Below are positions 49,353 to 59,267 of a stretch of DNA of 64,000 nt, one piece after another (positions within the stretch are counted from its first letter, which is position 1; each line of letters opens with the position of its first letter). The stretch is from Hyphomicrobiales bacterium (GTDB taxonomy: Bacteria > Pseudomonadota > Alphaproteobacteria > Rhizobiales > Aestuariivirgaceae), in contig JACPNZ010000022.1 of the NCBI GenBank assembly GCA_016185245.1, forward strand, positions 1 to 64,000, read 5' to 3'. Both the position numbers and the translations under genes were made by a program. Under the pieces are notes generated by a model that had not been told where the DNA came from, did not search any database, and saw nothing but the letters and a program-made list of their open reading frames with translations.

Positions 49353-49940
49353 TTAACCGATGCGGATCTTGGTGCCGGTGAGATAGGCGTATTTCGGCAC
49401 CAGTAGGTTCTGCGGAGCGGGACCTTTGCGGATGCGGCCCGCCGTATCGTAGTGCGAACCGTGGCATGGGCAGAACCAGGCGCCGGTCTTGACGTTGCCT
49501 TCCACCACCGCAAAGTCGCCCTCGTTACCGATCGGCACACAGCCCAGATGGGTACATACGCCCACCATTATGAGGAATTGCTCCTTGCCATCGACCACCC
49601 GGTTCTCGTCGGTGGCCGGGGATGCGCCGGTGAGGTTGTCGTTGCGGGCCTCGGGGTCCTTCAGGTCTTCCATCTTCACCGCCTTGGCCGCGTCGATTTC
49701 CGGCTGCGTCCGGTGGCGGATGAACACCGGATTGCCCCGCCATTTGATGGTGATCGCCTGGCCCACGGCAATCGGAGCGATATCGAGCTCGACCGTCGCC
49801 ATGGCCAGCACCGAGGCGTCCGGGTTCATCTGGCTGATGAATGGCCAGGCGGTCAGCGCCGCACCGACGCCAGCAACCGCACCGGTAGCGATATAGAGGA
49901 AATCGCGCCGGTTGACTTCCGCATGTTCCGCTGTGGACAC
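49353..49940 (-). CDS. petA: Ubiquinol-cytochrome c reductase Rieske iron-sulfur subunit
   Basis: CTHLGCVP...[11 protein letters not shown]; Tat-like NRRDFLYIA. Confidence 0.98.
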   Translation of the reverse strand: MSTAEHAEVNRRDFLYIATGAVAGVGAALTAWPFISQMNPDASVLAMATVELDIAPIAVGQAITIKWRGNPVFIRHRTQPEIDAAKAVKMEDLKDPEARNDNLTGASPATDENRVVDGKEQFLIMVGVCTHLGCVPIGNEGDFAVVEGNVKTGAWFCPCHGSHYDTAGRIRKGPAPQNLLVPKYAYLTGTKIRIG

Positions 49941-50115
49941 GTCTGTTTTTCCCTCGTTTTTGCGGCGCCGGCCCCCGGGATGAGGGCATCATGGTCCCCC
50001 CGGCGCATAAATCCGCTGCGTTGTGGCATTGCGGTGGAAATATGTCTAGCCATGAAGTGTCGCACAGCCCAGGGATTTTTCCGATTCCGGGGTTTCCTTG
50101 TAAAGCCCGGTAATC

Positions 50116-50571
50116 ATGTTTGAAATAGCCCTTTACCAGCCCGATATCGCAGCCAACGCAGCGACCATTATGAGGATGGGCGCCTGTTTCGGCCTGCCGG
50201 TTGCGGTGATCGAGCCGGCGGGCTTTACCTGGAGCGATTCTTCCCTGCGCCGGGCCGGCATGAACTATCTCGCCAGAGCCGAGGTGGTCCGCCATGCTTC
50301 ATGGAGTGCGTTCCGAGAAGCAACCGCCGGCCGCCGCCTGGTGCTGGCTTCGACCGGGGCGAGCCTCCCCTATGCCGATTTCGTCTTCGTCCCCGGCGAC
50401 ATCCTGCTGATGGGCCGGGAAAGCGCCGGGGTCCCGGCCGAGGTGCACGCCGCCGCCGATGCCCGGCTCCTCATTCCGATGCGGCCCGGATTACGCTCTC
50501 TTAACGTCGCCATGGCTTGCGCGATGATCGCCGGTGAGGCAATGCGTCAACTGAGGATGTTCCCCCGGTGA
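50116..50571 (+). CDS. trmL: tRNA (cytidine(34)-2'-O)-methyltransferase
   Basis: [26 protein letters not shown]...[11 protein letters not shown]...[15 protein letters not shown]. Confidence 0.95.
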   Translation: MFEIALYQPDIAANAATIMRMGACFGLPVAVIEPAGFTWSDSSLRRAGMNYLARAEVVRHASWSAFREATAGRRLVLASTGASLPYADFVFVPGDILLMGRESAGVPAEVHAAADARLLIPMRPGLRSLNVAMACAMIAGEAMRQLRMFPR

Positions 50572-51401
50572 CCGATCTCAGCAACCGCCAGTCCACGGCC
50601 CGCGCCTGGTTCGAAGCCCTGCGCGATGCCGTCTGTGAAAGCCTCGAAGTGATCGAGGACGGCGCCCGCTTCGAGCGCCAGCCCTGGCAGCGGCCGGACG
50701 GCGGCGGTGGCGTCATGGCGATGCTGCGTGGGCATGTGTTCGAGAAGGCCGGCGTACACTGCTCCACCGTCTTCGGCGAATTCTCGCCCGAGTTCCGCAA
50801 GCAGATGCCGGGAGCCGAGGACGACCCGCGGTTCTGGGCCACGGGGATTTCGCTGATCTTCCACCCGCGCAATCCCCACGTGCCGGCCGTCCACATGAAC
50901 ACCCGTTTTGTCGTGACCTCGAAGGCGTGGTTCGGCGGTGGTGCCGACCTGACGCCGGTGCTCGACCGCCGCCGGACCCAGGACGATCCCGACACGGCCG
51001 ATTTTCACGCTGCCATGAAATCCGCCTGTGCCCCGCACCGGATCGCCGACTACGCCCGCTACAGGGCCTGGTGTGACGAATATTTCCATCTGGCCCACCG
51101 CAACGAGCCGCGCGGCGTGGGCGGCATCTTCTTCGACTACCTCAATTCCGGCGACTGGGATGCCGATTTCGCCTTCGTCCAGGACGTGGGCCGGGCCTTC
51201 CTCGGCATCTATCCTACGCTGGTCCGCCGCAACATGGCGACGCCGGCAAACGAAGAGGACCGCGACGAGCAGTTGATCCGCCGCGGCCGCTACGTCGAAT
51301 TCAACCTGCTCTATGATCGCGGCACCATCTTCGGCCTCAGGACCGGCGGCAATGTCGAGGCCATTCTTTCCTCCATGCCACCCCTGGTGAAGTGGCCATA
51401 G
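50568..51401 (+). CDS. hemF: Oxygen-dependent coproporphyrinogen oxidase
   Basis: [21 protein letters not shown]...GGGADLTPV. Confidence 0.98.
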   Translation: MTDLSNRQSTARAWFEALRDAVCESLEVIEDGARFERQPWQRPDGGGGVMAMLRGHVFEKAGVHCSTVFGEFSPEFRKQMPGAEDDPRFWATGISLIFHPRNPHVPAVHMNTRFVVTSKAWFGGGADLTPVLDRRRTQDDPDTADFHAAMKSACAPHRIADYARYRAWCDEYFHLAHRNEPRGVGGIFFDYLNSGDWDADFAFVQDVGRAFLGIYPTLVRRNMATPANEEDRDEQLIRRGRYVEFNLLYDRGTIFGLRTGGNVEAILSSMPPLVKWP

Positions 51402-51406
51402 GATTC

Positions 51407-51453
51407 ACCCTCCCCCTTGCGGGGAGGGTGGCGCGATAACGCCGGGTGGGGGT
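51407..51453. repeat. Palindromic repeat element between hemF and apt
   Basis: accctcccc-cttgc-ggggagggt (51407-51429) with tail ggcgcgataacgccgggtggggg. Confidence 0.7.
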
Positions 51454-51534
51454 CGCGACGAGCCTCCCATATTCCCACCCAAAATTCGCGCGGCGAATTT
51501 TGACCTCCCCGCAAGGGCGAGCTATGAGGACCCG

Positions 51535-52080
51535 ATGGACCTGCGCAACGGCTTCGACATCAAGCGCTACATCCGCTCGATCCCGGACTATCCCAAGCCC
51601 GGCATCATGTTCCGGGACATCACCACGCTGCTCTCCAACCTGCACGGCTTCCGCGCCGCCGTCGACGAACTCGTCTGGCCGTTCCTCAAGGACGAGATCG
51701 ACTATGTGGCGGGGATCGAGGCGCGCGGCTTTATCTTGGGCGGCGCCGTCGCCCATACCCTCGGCCGCGGCTTCATACCGATCCGCAAGAAGGGCAAGCT
51801 GCCGTCGCGGGTGATCGGCCAGGACTACGCGCTTGAATATGGCGTCGATACCATCGAGATCCACGCCGACGCCATCGGCAAGGGCGACCATGTGCTGCTG
51901 ATCGACGATTTGATCGCCACCGGCGGCACGGCGGGCGCGGCGATCGACCTCCTCCGCAAATCCGGCGGCGAAGTGGTGGCGGCGGCTTTTGTCATCGACC
52001 TGCCGGATTTGGGCGGGGCCGCGAAGCTCAAGTCGAAGGGCGTGAAGGTGCATACGCTGGTAGGCTTCGAGGGGCATTAG
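51535..52080 (+). CDS. apt: Adenine phosphoribosyltransferase
   Basis: [36 protein letters not shown]. Confidence 0.97.
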   Translation: MDLRNGFDIKRYIRSIPDYPKPGIMFRDITTLLSNLHGFRAAVDELVWPFLKDEIDYVAGIEARGFILGGAVAHTLGRGFIPIRKKGKLPSRVIGQDYALEYGVDTIEIHADAIGKGDHVLLIDDLIATGGTAGAAIDLLRKSGGEVVAAAFVIDLPDLGGAAKLKSKGVKVHTLVGFEGH

Positions 52081-52557
52081 CTAGCGCCTTGCCACCAGTA
52101 CCTTGCCTTCGAAGCCGAAGACCAGCTCGCCCGCCTGGTTGCGGCCCTCGTTGAGCGACAGCACGATGCCCCATTTGGGCCGCGTCGCCATCTCGCGCTT
52201 TCCCGTGATCACGCTACGATAAGACACGGTGTCGCCGGGATAGACGGGCTTGGTCCAGCGCAGATTGGTGAAGCCGGGAGAGGGACCGCCCTCGGGCAGC
52301 GCCTTGCCGTCAGTCGCCAGCCTTGCCTCGGCCGCGTGATTGCTGGCGACATAGCATTTCATCCACGCCGCTGCCGTATGCCAGCCGCTCGCCGCAAGCC
52401 TGCCGAAGGGGCCGCGCGCCGCGGCCTCGTCGTCCACATGAAAGGGCTGCGGATCGAACTTGCGGGCAAAGGCCAGCACGTTGTCGCGGCTGAAGGCATA
52501 GGAGCCGAGCTCGACGATCGACCCTTCCGCGATCTCGTCGAAGTAGAGGCCTAGCAT
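52081..52557 (-). CDS. MaoC family dehydratase
   Basis: YFDEIAEGSIVELGSYAFSRDNVLAFARKFDPQPFHVDDEAA. Confidence 0.92.
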   Translation of the reverse strand: MLGLYFDEIAEGSIVELGSYAFSRDNVLAFARKFDPQPFHVDDEAAARGPFGRLAASGWHTAAAWMKCYVASNHAAEARLATDGKALPEGGPSPGFTNLRWTKPVYPGDTVSYRSVITGKREMATRPKWGIVLSLNEGRNQAGELVFGFEGKVLVARR

Positions 52558-53006
52558 TGGGGCTTCACCCCGATGAAATGGACGCCGGTCTCCTCGACCT
52601 TCTTCTCGCCCCGCTCGTTGAACAGGTCCCAGCGGCACTCGACGATGCCCATTTCCGGGCGCCTGGCCGAGACCCTGGCCGACAGGACCGTCATCCTGCC
52701 CACCAGCGTTTCGCCGACATAGACCGGCCTCAGCCATTTCACTTCGGAAAGGCCGCTCGATCCGAGGCTCGCCGCATTGTTGAGATAGGCATCGCACATC
52801 ATGCGCATCAGCATGGCGCAGTTGTGCCAGCCCGAGGCGCACAAGCCGCCGAGGATCGAGGCCTTCGCCGCCGCCTCGTCGAGATGGAAGAGCTGCGGGT
52901 CGAACTCGCGGGCAAAGGAGATGACCTCGTCTTTGCTGACCGCATAGGGCCCGAGGTCGAACGCGCGGCCGACGGTGAAGTCTTCGAAGTAGAGACGGTC
53001 CGCCAT
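52551..53006 (-). CDS. MaoC family dehydratase (tandem paralogue)
   Basis: LYFEDFTVGRAFDLGPYAVSKDEVISFAREFDPQLFHLDEAAAK. Confidence 0.92.
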   Translation of the reverse strand: MADRLYFEDFTVGRAFDLGPYAVSKDEVISFAREFDPQLFHLDEAAAKASILGGLCASGWHNCAMLMRMMCDAYLNNAASLGSSGLSEVKWLRPVYVGETLVGRMTVLSARVSARRPEMGIVECRWDLFNERGEKKVEETGVHFIGVKPQC

Positions 53007-53009
53007 GGC

Positions 53010-54107
53010 CTAGTTGGCAAACCTGAAATGCATGACGTCGCCGTCCTGCACCACATAGTCCTTGCCTTCGAGGCGGAACTTGCCGAGCTCGCGGGCCCCC
53101 GCCTCGCCCTGCCCCGCCACATAGTCGTCATAGGCAATGGTCTCGGCGCGAATGTAACCCTTCTCGAAATCGGTGTGGATGACGCCGGCCGCGGCTGGCC
53201 CCCTGGTGCCGCGGGTGACCGTCCAGGCGCGGGCCTCCTTCGGCCCGACGGTGAAATAGGTGACGAGGTGGAGGAGATCGTAGCCGGCGCGGATCACCCG
53301 GTTGAGGCCCGGCTCACGCAAGCCCACCGCTTCGAGAAAATCCTTGCGGTCGGCTTCCGCCATGACGGCGATCTCGCTTTCGATCTTGGCTGAGACGACA
53401 ACCGCCACCGCATCTTCCTCCTTGGCTCGGGCGAATACCCGGGCCGAGAATTCGTTGCCCTGGTCGGCGGAAGCCTCGTCGACATTGCACACATAGAGCA
53501 CCGGCTTCGACGACAGGAGTCCGAGCCCGCGGAAGGTCTTTTCCTCTTCTGCCGAGCGCTCGACCAGACGTGCGGGCTTACCTTCGCGCAACAGGACGAG
53601 CGCTCGGTTGATGAGATCGGCCAGTTCCTTTGCCTCCTTGTCGCCGGTCTTGGCGCGCTTCTCGAGATTGCCGATGCGCTTTTCGAGGCTGTCGAGATCG
53701 GCGAGCATCAGCTCGGTCTCGATCGTCTCGATGTCGGCGATCGGATCGATCTTGCCCTCGACATGGGTAATGTCGCCGTCCTCGAAGCAGCGCACCACAT
53801 GGGCTATGGCGTCAACCTCGCGGATGTTGGCGAGAAACTGGTTGCCGAGCCCCTCGCCCTTCGAAGCTCCGCGTACTAACCCGGCGATATCGACGAAGGT
53901 GAGCCTGGTCGGGATGATCTGAGCCGAGCCGCCGATCTTCGCCAGGATGTCGAGGCGCGGATCGGGCACGGCCACGTCGCCGACATTGGGCTCGATCGTA
54001 CAGAACGGATAGTTCGCCGCCTGGGCCGCCGCCGTCTGGGTCAGCGCGTTGAACAGCGTCGACTTGCCGACATTGGGAAGGCCCACGATGCCACACTTGA
54101 AACCCAT
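53010..54107 (-). CDS. ychF: Redox-regulated ATPase YchF
   Basis: [24 protein letters not shown]...NIREVDAIAHVVRCFED. Confidence 0.98.
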   Translation of the reverse strand: MGFKCGIVGLPNVGKSTLFNALTQTAAAQAANYPFCTIEPNVGDVAVPDPRLDILAKIGGSAQIIPTRLTFVDIAGLVRGASKGEGLGNQFLANIREVDAIAHVVRCFEDGDITHVEGKIDPIADIETIETELMLADLDSLEKRIGNLEKRAKTGDKEAKELADLINRALVLLREGKPARLVERSAEEEKTFRGLGLLSSKPVLYVCNVDEASADQGNEFSARVFARAKEEDAVAVVVSAKIESEIAVMAEADRKDFLEAVGLREPGLNRVIRAGYDLLHLVTYFTVGPKEARAWTVTRGTRGPAAAGVIHTDFEKGYIRAETIAYDDYVAGQGEAGARELGKFRLEGKDYVVQDGDVMHFRFAN

Positions 54108-54718
54108 CAGCTTTCTTCTTTCTTGTCCTTCTTGGCCGGCTTCTCGGCCGGCGGATTGAGTGCCAGATGCACCTTGTTCTGGAACGAGCCTTCCTGACCT
54201 TCGATCAGCAGCGGAAAGTGCTCGGCCACCGCATCGATGAGCGGCGCCAGCCACTCCCGGTCCGACTTGGCGAAATCGTTCAGCACATGGGGGTGGACGA
54301 GTCCTTTCTCGCCCGGATGCCCGATGCCGAGCCGCACCCGCACGAAATGGGGGCCCACATGGGCGATGAGCGACCGGATGCCATTGTGGCCCGCCGCCCC
54401 GCCGCCGAGCTTCACCCGCACCTTGCCGGGCTGGAGGTCGATCTCGTCGTAGAAGACGATCAACCGCGACGGATCGATATCGTAGAAGCGCATCGCCTCG
54501 CCGGCGGCCCGGCCGCTATCGTTCATGTAAGTCATCGGTTTGAGGGCCATCACCTTTTCGCCGGCGATGCTGGCTTCGGCAATCTCGCCCTGAAACTTCC
54601 GCCGCCACGGCGAAAAGCCATGACGGCGGACGATTTCGTCCACCGCCATGAAGCCGATGTTGTGCCGGTTGCCGGCATATTTGGGCCCCGGATTGCCGAG
54701 GCCCACGACAAGGTACAT
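54107..54718 (-). CDS. pth: Peptidyl-tRNA hydrolase
   Basis: [27 protein letters not shown]. Confidence 0.98.
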   Translation of the reverse strand: MYLVVGLGNPGPKYAGNRHNIGFMAVDEIVRRHGFSPWRRKFQGEIAEASIAGEKVMALKPMTYMNDSGRAAGEAMRFYDIDPSRLIVFYDEIDLQPGKVRVKLGGGAAGHNGIRSLIAHVGPHFVRVRLGIGHPGEKGLVHPHVLNDFAKSDREWLAPLIDAVAEHFPLLIEGQEGSFQNKVHLALNPPAEKPAKKDKKEES

Positions 54719-54748
54719 GGCGCCCTCCCGGGGCGGCGGCGAAGAAGC

Positions 54749-55504
54749 CTATTTCTTCTTCGGCGCCGGCGCGGCGGTGGCGGCGGGAGCCGCACCCTTG
54801 GCCGGAGCCGCGGCGGCGGGCTTGGCATCCTTGCCGGCGGCCGCGGCCGGAGCGGCGGTGCCCGGAGCGGCGACCGGCGCCTTCTGGGCGGTCGCCGGCA
54901 CTTCGGCGGCAGCCGGAGCTTCGGCCACCACTTCCTCTTCCTTGCCCATGGCCGAGATCGCCGCCACGGTCAGGTCACCGTGAGCGACCGGCTTCACATT
55001 GGGTGGCAGCTTGACCTGCGACAGGTGGATCGACTGGTTGATGTGCAGCCCGGTCAAGTCGACCATGATCTCGTCGGGAATGAACTCGGCGGTGCAGTAA
55101 AGCGAGATCTCGTGCGACACGATATTAAGCACGCCACCCGCCTTGAGGCCCGGCGACAGCTCGTGATTCTTGAAATGCACCGGTATGGCGACCGCGACGC
55201 GGGCATCCTTGCCGAGCCGCAGGAAGTCGACATGCACGATGAAGTCGCGCACCGGCTCGAACTGCACGTCGCGTGGGATTGCGCGCACCGTCTGGCCCTC
55301 GACTTCGAGGTCGACCAGGGTGGCCATGAAGCGGCCGGTCTCGACATGGGGCTTGAGCTCGCCGTAGTTCAGGGCAACGAGCTGGGGTTCCTTTCTGTCG
55401 CCATAGACGACACCGGGGACGAGGCCTTGGCGGCGGACTGCGCGGGAGGCCCCCTTGCCTGCCCGGGCGCGCGGCGCGGCCTTGAGCTGCACGATCTTGG
55501 ACAT
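54749..55504 (-). CDS. rplY: 50S ribosomal protein L25/general stress protein Ctc
   Basis: LKAAPRARAGKGASRAVRRQGLVPGVVYG; Ala/Pro-rich C-terminal tail. Confidence 0.96.
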   Translation of the reverse strand: MSKIVQLKAAPRARAGKGASRAVRRQGLVPGVVYGDRKEPQLVALNYGELKPHVETGRFMATLVDLEVEGQTVRAIPRDVQFEPVRDFIVHVDFLRLGKDARVAVAIPVHFKNHELSPGLKAGGVLNIVSHEISLYCTAEFIPDEIMVDLTGLHINQSIHLSQVKLPPNVKPVAHGDLTVAAISAMGKEEEVVAEAPAAAEVPATAQKAPVAAPGTAAPAAAAGKDAKPAAAAPAKGAAPAATAAPAPKKK

Positions 55505-55663
55505 GGTATTCTCCTGTTAGCGACGGCCCCGCCGGCCTTCCTCCAGGGGTGAACGGCGCCGGGCGGGACGGCGGCCTATAGCCGAAGGGGGCGGCGAGTG
55601 CAAGTTTGCTCCACTATGCTCTGTTGGCAGCGCCAGAGCGTGGCGGCGTCGCTGTGCCGCTGC

Positions 55664-56467
55664 TTAAGAAGTTGAAGGCACTTCGGCAGGCGGAATGCCG
55701 GCCGGCCAATATAGGTAGCCGCGGAACTGCTCGGCCTTGTCGAGATCGACCAGCCTAGCGGCGACCATCAGGTCGCGCCCCGATTCGAGCTGTGGCTGAC
55801 CGCCCACAAAGGTTACGTCGAAGCCCAGATTGGCAAGGACGGTGCCAACGATCTCCGGACTGAGCCATTCGAACTTGGCCGAGGGCTGGCCCTGCATGGG
55901 ATAGAACTGCTTTACGCCTTGCAGGAGCTTTTTGAATCCGGGCTTCGAGATAGCATTCGCCAGTGTCATGATCATCAGGCCGTTTTCCTTCAGCGCCAGC
56001 GCTGCAGTCATGAAATAGGCCATCAGGTACTGCAGGTCGACATGGACCATGGCATCGATCGAATAGAACGTGTCGAGGGCGCGGACCAGCTTCTGGCCTT
56101 CCAGATATTCGATCAGCTCGCCGGGATCCCGGGCTTCGATGATCGCCGGCTGCAACCGACCGCTTGCGACATAGGCCGACAGGCGCTCGCGCATGACCTT
56201 CTGGTAGGATGGGCTGATGTCGAACGCCACGATCCTGGCCTCGGAAACGCGCAGGACCTGCTCGGTATACTTGCCGGAACCCGCACCGATTTCCACGCAG
56301 TTTTTCCAATCGGCGACGCCATAATCGAGGAACATCGTGCGGAAAATCATGTCCCAATGCTGTCGGGTGCCCCATTCGTCGCCCGGCCACACTAGGTCCT
56401 CGGACTTAGGTCTCCATTTTTCCGCGAACCTATCCCACTGCGAGCGATAGATATTCTGAGGCGCCAT
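55664..56467 (-). CDS. Class I SAM-dependent methyltransferase
   Basis: NCVEIGAGSGKYTEQVLRVSEARIVAFDISPS. Confidence 0.85.
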   Translation of the reverse strand: MAPQNIYRSQWDRFAEKWRPKSEDLVWPGDEWGTRQHWDMIFRTMFLDYGVADWKNCVEIGAGSGKYTEQVLRVSEARIVAFDISPSYQKVMRERLSAYVASGRLQPAIIEARDPGELIEYLEGQKLVRALDTFYSIDAMVHVDLQYLMAYFMTAALALKENGLMIMTLANAISKPGFKKLLQGVKQFYPMQGQPSAKFEWLSPEIVGTVLANLGFDVTFVGGQPQLESGRDLMVAARLVDLDKAEQFRGYLYWPAGIPPAEVPSTS

Positions 56468-56575
56468 GTCGTCACTCCATTCCGGCGCGCGGCACGGGGT
56501 GAATCAGTCTTGTCGCATTAGATACGGCAGAACCGGATGAGGCACAACCGCGCCGCAGCCGCGTCGACGGCCGCA

Positions 56576-57925
56576 CTACAGTGGAATCTGCACCACCGCC
56601 CGGAGCCCGCCCATTCCGCTGTCCTCGAGCCGGAGGTCGCCGCCATGGGCGCGGGCGATATCGAGGGCGATGGCGAGACCTAGCCCGGCGCCGCTCTCGT
56701 CGAGATTGCGGGCATTGTCGAGGCGCACGAAGGGGCGGAAAGCGTCGGCCCGCTGCTCGGCCGGGATGCCCGGGCCGTCGTCGTCGACCGTCACCGTCAG
56801 CATCCGGTCGGCGATCGCCGCCGCCACCTTGACATGCTTGCCGTGCCGGGCGGCATTGCCGATGAGATTGCCGAGCAGCCGCCGGAAGGCATTGGGCTTG
56901 ACCCTGGCCCGGAGCCCGTCGGCCATGGCGACATCGATCTGGCCGGGCCGGCGCTCGGCCAGGCGTGCCGCCGCGGCGATCGGTTCGGCCAGTATTACCT
57001 CTTCGGCCGTCTCGCCGCCATCGCCGCGCACGAAGGCCATATAGGCTTCCAGCATGCGCTGCATTTCGGCCACGTCCTCCTTCAAGGGCTCGACCTTGGG
57101 ACTGTCGCCGAGAAAGGCGAGCTCAAGCTTGAAGCGGGTGAGGATGGTGCGGAGATCGTGCGATACCCCGGCCAGCATGGCGGTGCGCTGCTCGACCTGG
57201 CGGGCGATGCGGTCGCGCATGTCGAGGAAGGCCTCGCCCGCCTCGCGCACCTCGGCGGCGCCACGCGGATGGAACTCGGCCAGATCGCGCCCCGTGCCGA
57301 AGCTCTTGGCCGCCTCGGCCAGTTCGAGGATGGGAGCGATCTGCTTCCGCAGGAACACCACGGCGATGCCGAGCAGCGTGAACGACGAGAGCACCAGCCA
57401 GATCAGCAGGACGTCGGTGTTGGTGGCATAGGTACGTTCCTCCGGCGTCAGCACCCGGAAGATCAGCCCCTTCTCGGCTTCGATGCGGATGTCGACCAGC
57501 CCGGGCTGGCTGACGCTGTCGATCCAGAAGGGCCGATCGGCGTCGTTGTTGAGATAGGCGGTGAGCCTCCGGTTGACCAGCGAAAATAGCGGCCCACGCA
57601 CCGGTGGCGGCAGATCGCCGTTGGTGATGGTGAGGCCGAGCTTGAGGCGATTGTTGGCGAATTTCTCGACGTCACGCCGGCTCGCCTCGCTACGGTTCGA
57701 TGCCTCATAGATGTCGATGAGCAGGCCGATGTCGCGGGCCAGGGCGCGGGCCAACACGCGGGTGACGTTGTCCCAATGCCGGTCGAGTATGACCCCAGTC
57801 ATGATCGACTGCAGCAGCACCATCGGGGCAATGAGGATGATGAGGGCGCGCTGATAAAGACCCGCAGGCAGGTGGCGCTCAAGAAAGCGGTTGAAACGGC
57901 TGTAGAGGCGGTACAGCAACGTCAT
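56576..57925 (-). CDS. EnvZ-like sensor histidine kinase
   Basis: HAMP; LAGVSHDLRTILTRFKLELAFLG; DDGPGIP; SGAGLGLAIA. Confidence 0.95.
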   Translation of the reverse strand: MTLLYRLYSRFNRFLERHLPAGLYQRALIILIAPMVLLQSIMTGVILDRHWDNVTRVLARALARDIGLLIDIYEASNRSEASRRDVEKFANNRLKLGLTITNGDLPPPVRGPLFSLVNRRLTAYLNNDADRPFWIDSVSQPGLVDIRIEAEKGLIFRVLTPEERTYATNTDVLLIWLVLSSFTLLGIAVVFLRKQIAPILELAEAAKSFGTGRDLAEFHPRGAAEVREAGEAFLDMRDRIARQVEQRTAMLAGVSHDLRTILTRFKLELAFLGDSPKVEPLKEDVAEMQRMLEAYMAFVRGDGGETAEEVILAEPIAAAARLAERRPGQIDVAMADGLRARVKPNAFRRLLGNLIGNAARHGKHVKVAAAIADRMLTVTVDDDGPGIPAEQRADAFRPFVRLDNARNLDESGAGLGLAIALDIARAHGGDLRLEDSGMGGLRAVVQIPL

Positions 57926-57934
57926 GGCGGCGTG

Positions 57935-58615
57935 TCAGTCCGGATGCAGCACATAGCCTGCGCCTCTCACCGTCTGCAGATGCACCGGGTTCGATGGATC
58001 CTCCTCGATCTTCCGGCGCAGCCGGTTGATCTGCACGTCGACCCCGCGGGCGCTGTCGCTAGAACCCGGCTGGGCCAGCTCGTCGCGGCTGACCGGCGTT
58101 CCGGCCCGCGCTGCCAGGAGCCGCAGAAAGTCCTTCTCGCGCGAAGTGAGTTTCACCGCTTCGCCATCGCGGCGCAATTCGCCGCGTTGCGAATGGAAGC
58201 TGAAGGCGCCGAAGCGCACCTCGACGGCCTCGACCGGCGGCGGCGCCCGGCGCAGCAGATTGTGGATGCGCAGCACGAGTTCGCGCGGCTCGAAGGGTTT
58301 GGCGAGATAGTCGTCGCTGCCGGTCGACAGCCCGGCGATGCGGTCGGCCGGCTCGGCCAGCGCCGACAGCATCAGCACCGGGATGGCGTCGTTGGTGCCG
58401 CGTAGCGAGGTGGCCAGCGACAGGCCGGTTTCGCCCGGCATCATCACGTCGAGCACCATGAGATCGAAGACCACGCCGCGCCGCTTGTCGCGCGCCTCCG
58501 CCGCCGAGGCCGCCACCGTCACCCGGAAGCCGTTATCGGCAAGATAGGACCGCAGCAACTGGCGCAGCCGCCGATCGTCGTCGACCACCAGGATATGCGG
58601 CTTGTCGTCGATCAC
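57935..58615 (-). CDS. OmpR-family response regulator
   Basis: ILVVDDDRRLRQLLRSYL; LMVLDVMMPGETGL; winged-helix C-terminus. Confidence 0.96.
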   Translation of the reverse strand: MIDDKPHILVVDDDRRLRQLLRSYLADNGFRVTVAASAAEARDKRRGVVFDLMVLDVMMPGETGLSLATSLRGTNDAIPVLMLSALAEPADRIAGLSTGSDDYLAKPFEPRELVLRIHNLLRRAPPPVEAVEVRFGAFSFHSQRGELRRDGEAVKLTSREKDFLRLLAARAGTPVSRDELAQPGSSDSARGVDVQINRLRRKIEEDPSNPVHLQTVRGAGYVLHPD

Positions 58616-58617
58616 GC

Positions 58618-59124
58618 TCAGGGCTTGTCTCCGATGACGCTCGTTTTGTCGATCCAGTCGCGCACGCTGTCGCGGTTCTCCGGACTGACAAGATGATAGA
58701 GAACTGTGCGGTAAAGATGGCCGGCGTCCTTGCCGGACTGGGCCACGGCGCGGCGGATGCGCGCCATCTGCGGCGCCATCAGACGCTGCCGCAAGGTCTC
58801 GCCCTTGTCGGTGAGATGGAGGAGCCGCTGGCGCCGGTCGCTGTCGCCTTCCTTCTGGTAGACGTAGCCCTGATCGATCAGCTCCTTGAGGACCCGGCCG
58901 AGGCTCTGTTTGGTGATCTGCAGGATGTCGAGCAGCTGGGCCACCGTCATGCCCGGGTCGCGGCCGACGAAATGCACCACCCGGTGATGGGCCCGGCCAA
59001 AACCGATGTCGCCCAACAATTGGTCCGGATCGGAAACGAAATCGCGGTAGGCGAAGAATAAAAGTTCGATGAGCGCCACCGTTTCGGCCTCGCCCAATTC
59101 CTGAGCAGAATTTATGTCAGCCAT
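58618..59124 (-). CDS. MarR family regulator (start 59124 preferred)
   Basis: GMTVAQLLDILQITKQSLGRVLKELIDQGYVYQKEGDSDRRQRLLHLT. Confidence 0.92.
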   Translation of the reverse strand: MADINSAQELGEAETVALIELLFFAYRDFVSDPDQLLGDIGFGRAHHRVVHFVGRDPGMTVAQLLDILQITKQSLGRVLKELIDQGYVYQKEGDSDRRQRLLHLTDKGETLRQRLMAPQMARIRRAVAQSGKDAGHLYRTVLYHLVSPENRDSVRDWIDKTSVIGDKP

Positions 59125-59154
59125 ATTGACATATATTTCCATCTTTGTTACGTT
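59113..59154. promoter_or_regulatory. Shared marR/ilvE control region: palindrome overlapping a + strand promoter
   Basis: tatgtca-gccatat-tgacata (59113-59133); TTGACA 59126-59131, 17 bp, TACGTT 59149-59154; additional tgacatata near 59203. Confidence 0.6.
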
Positions 59155-59267
59155 ATCGCCCGTCATAGCGAAACCTTGTTGCGCCAACCCAAGTTTCGCT
59201 GCTGACATATAGGCCGATCCGCGGCCCCTGATAAAGAATGCAGTCGCAATCCGGAAGGGAGGCTTCC

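Noticed and set aside
54780-54900. Low-complexity Ala/Pro C-terminal tail of L25 as a possible repeat insertion
   Set aside because: Such tails are common in alphaproteobacterial L25/Ctc proteins.
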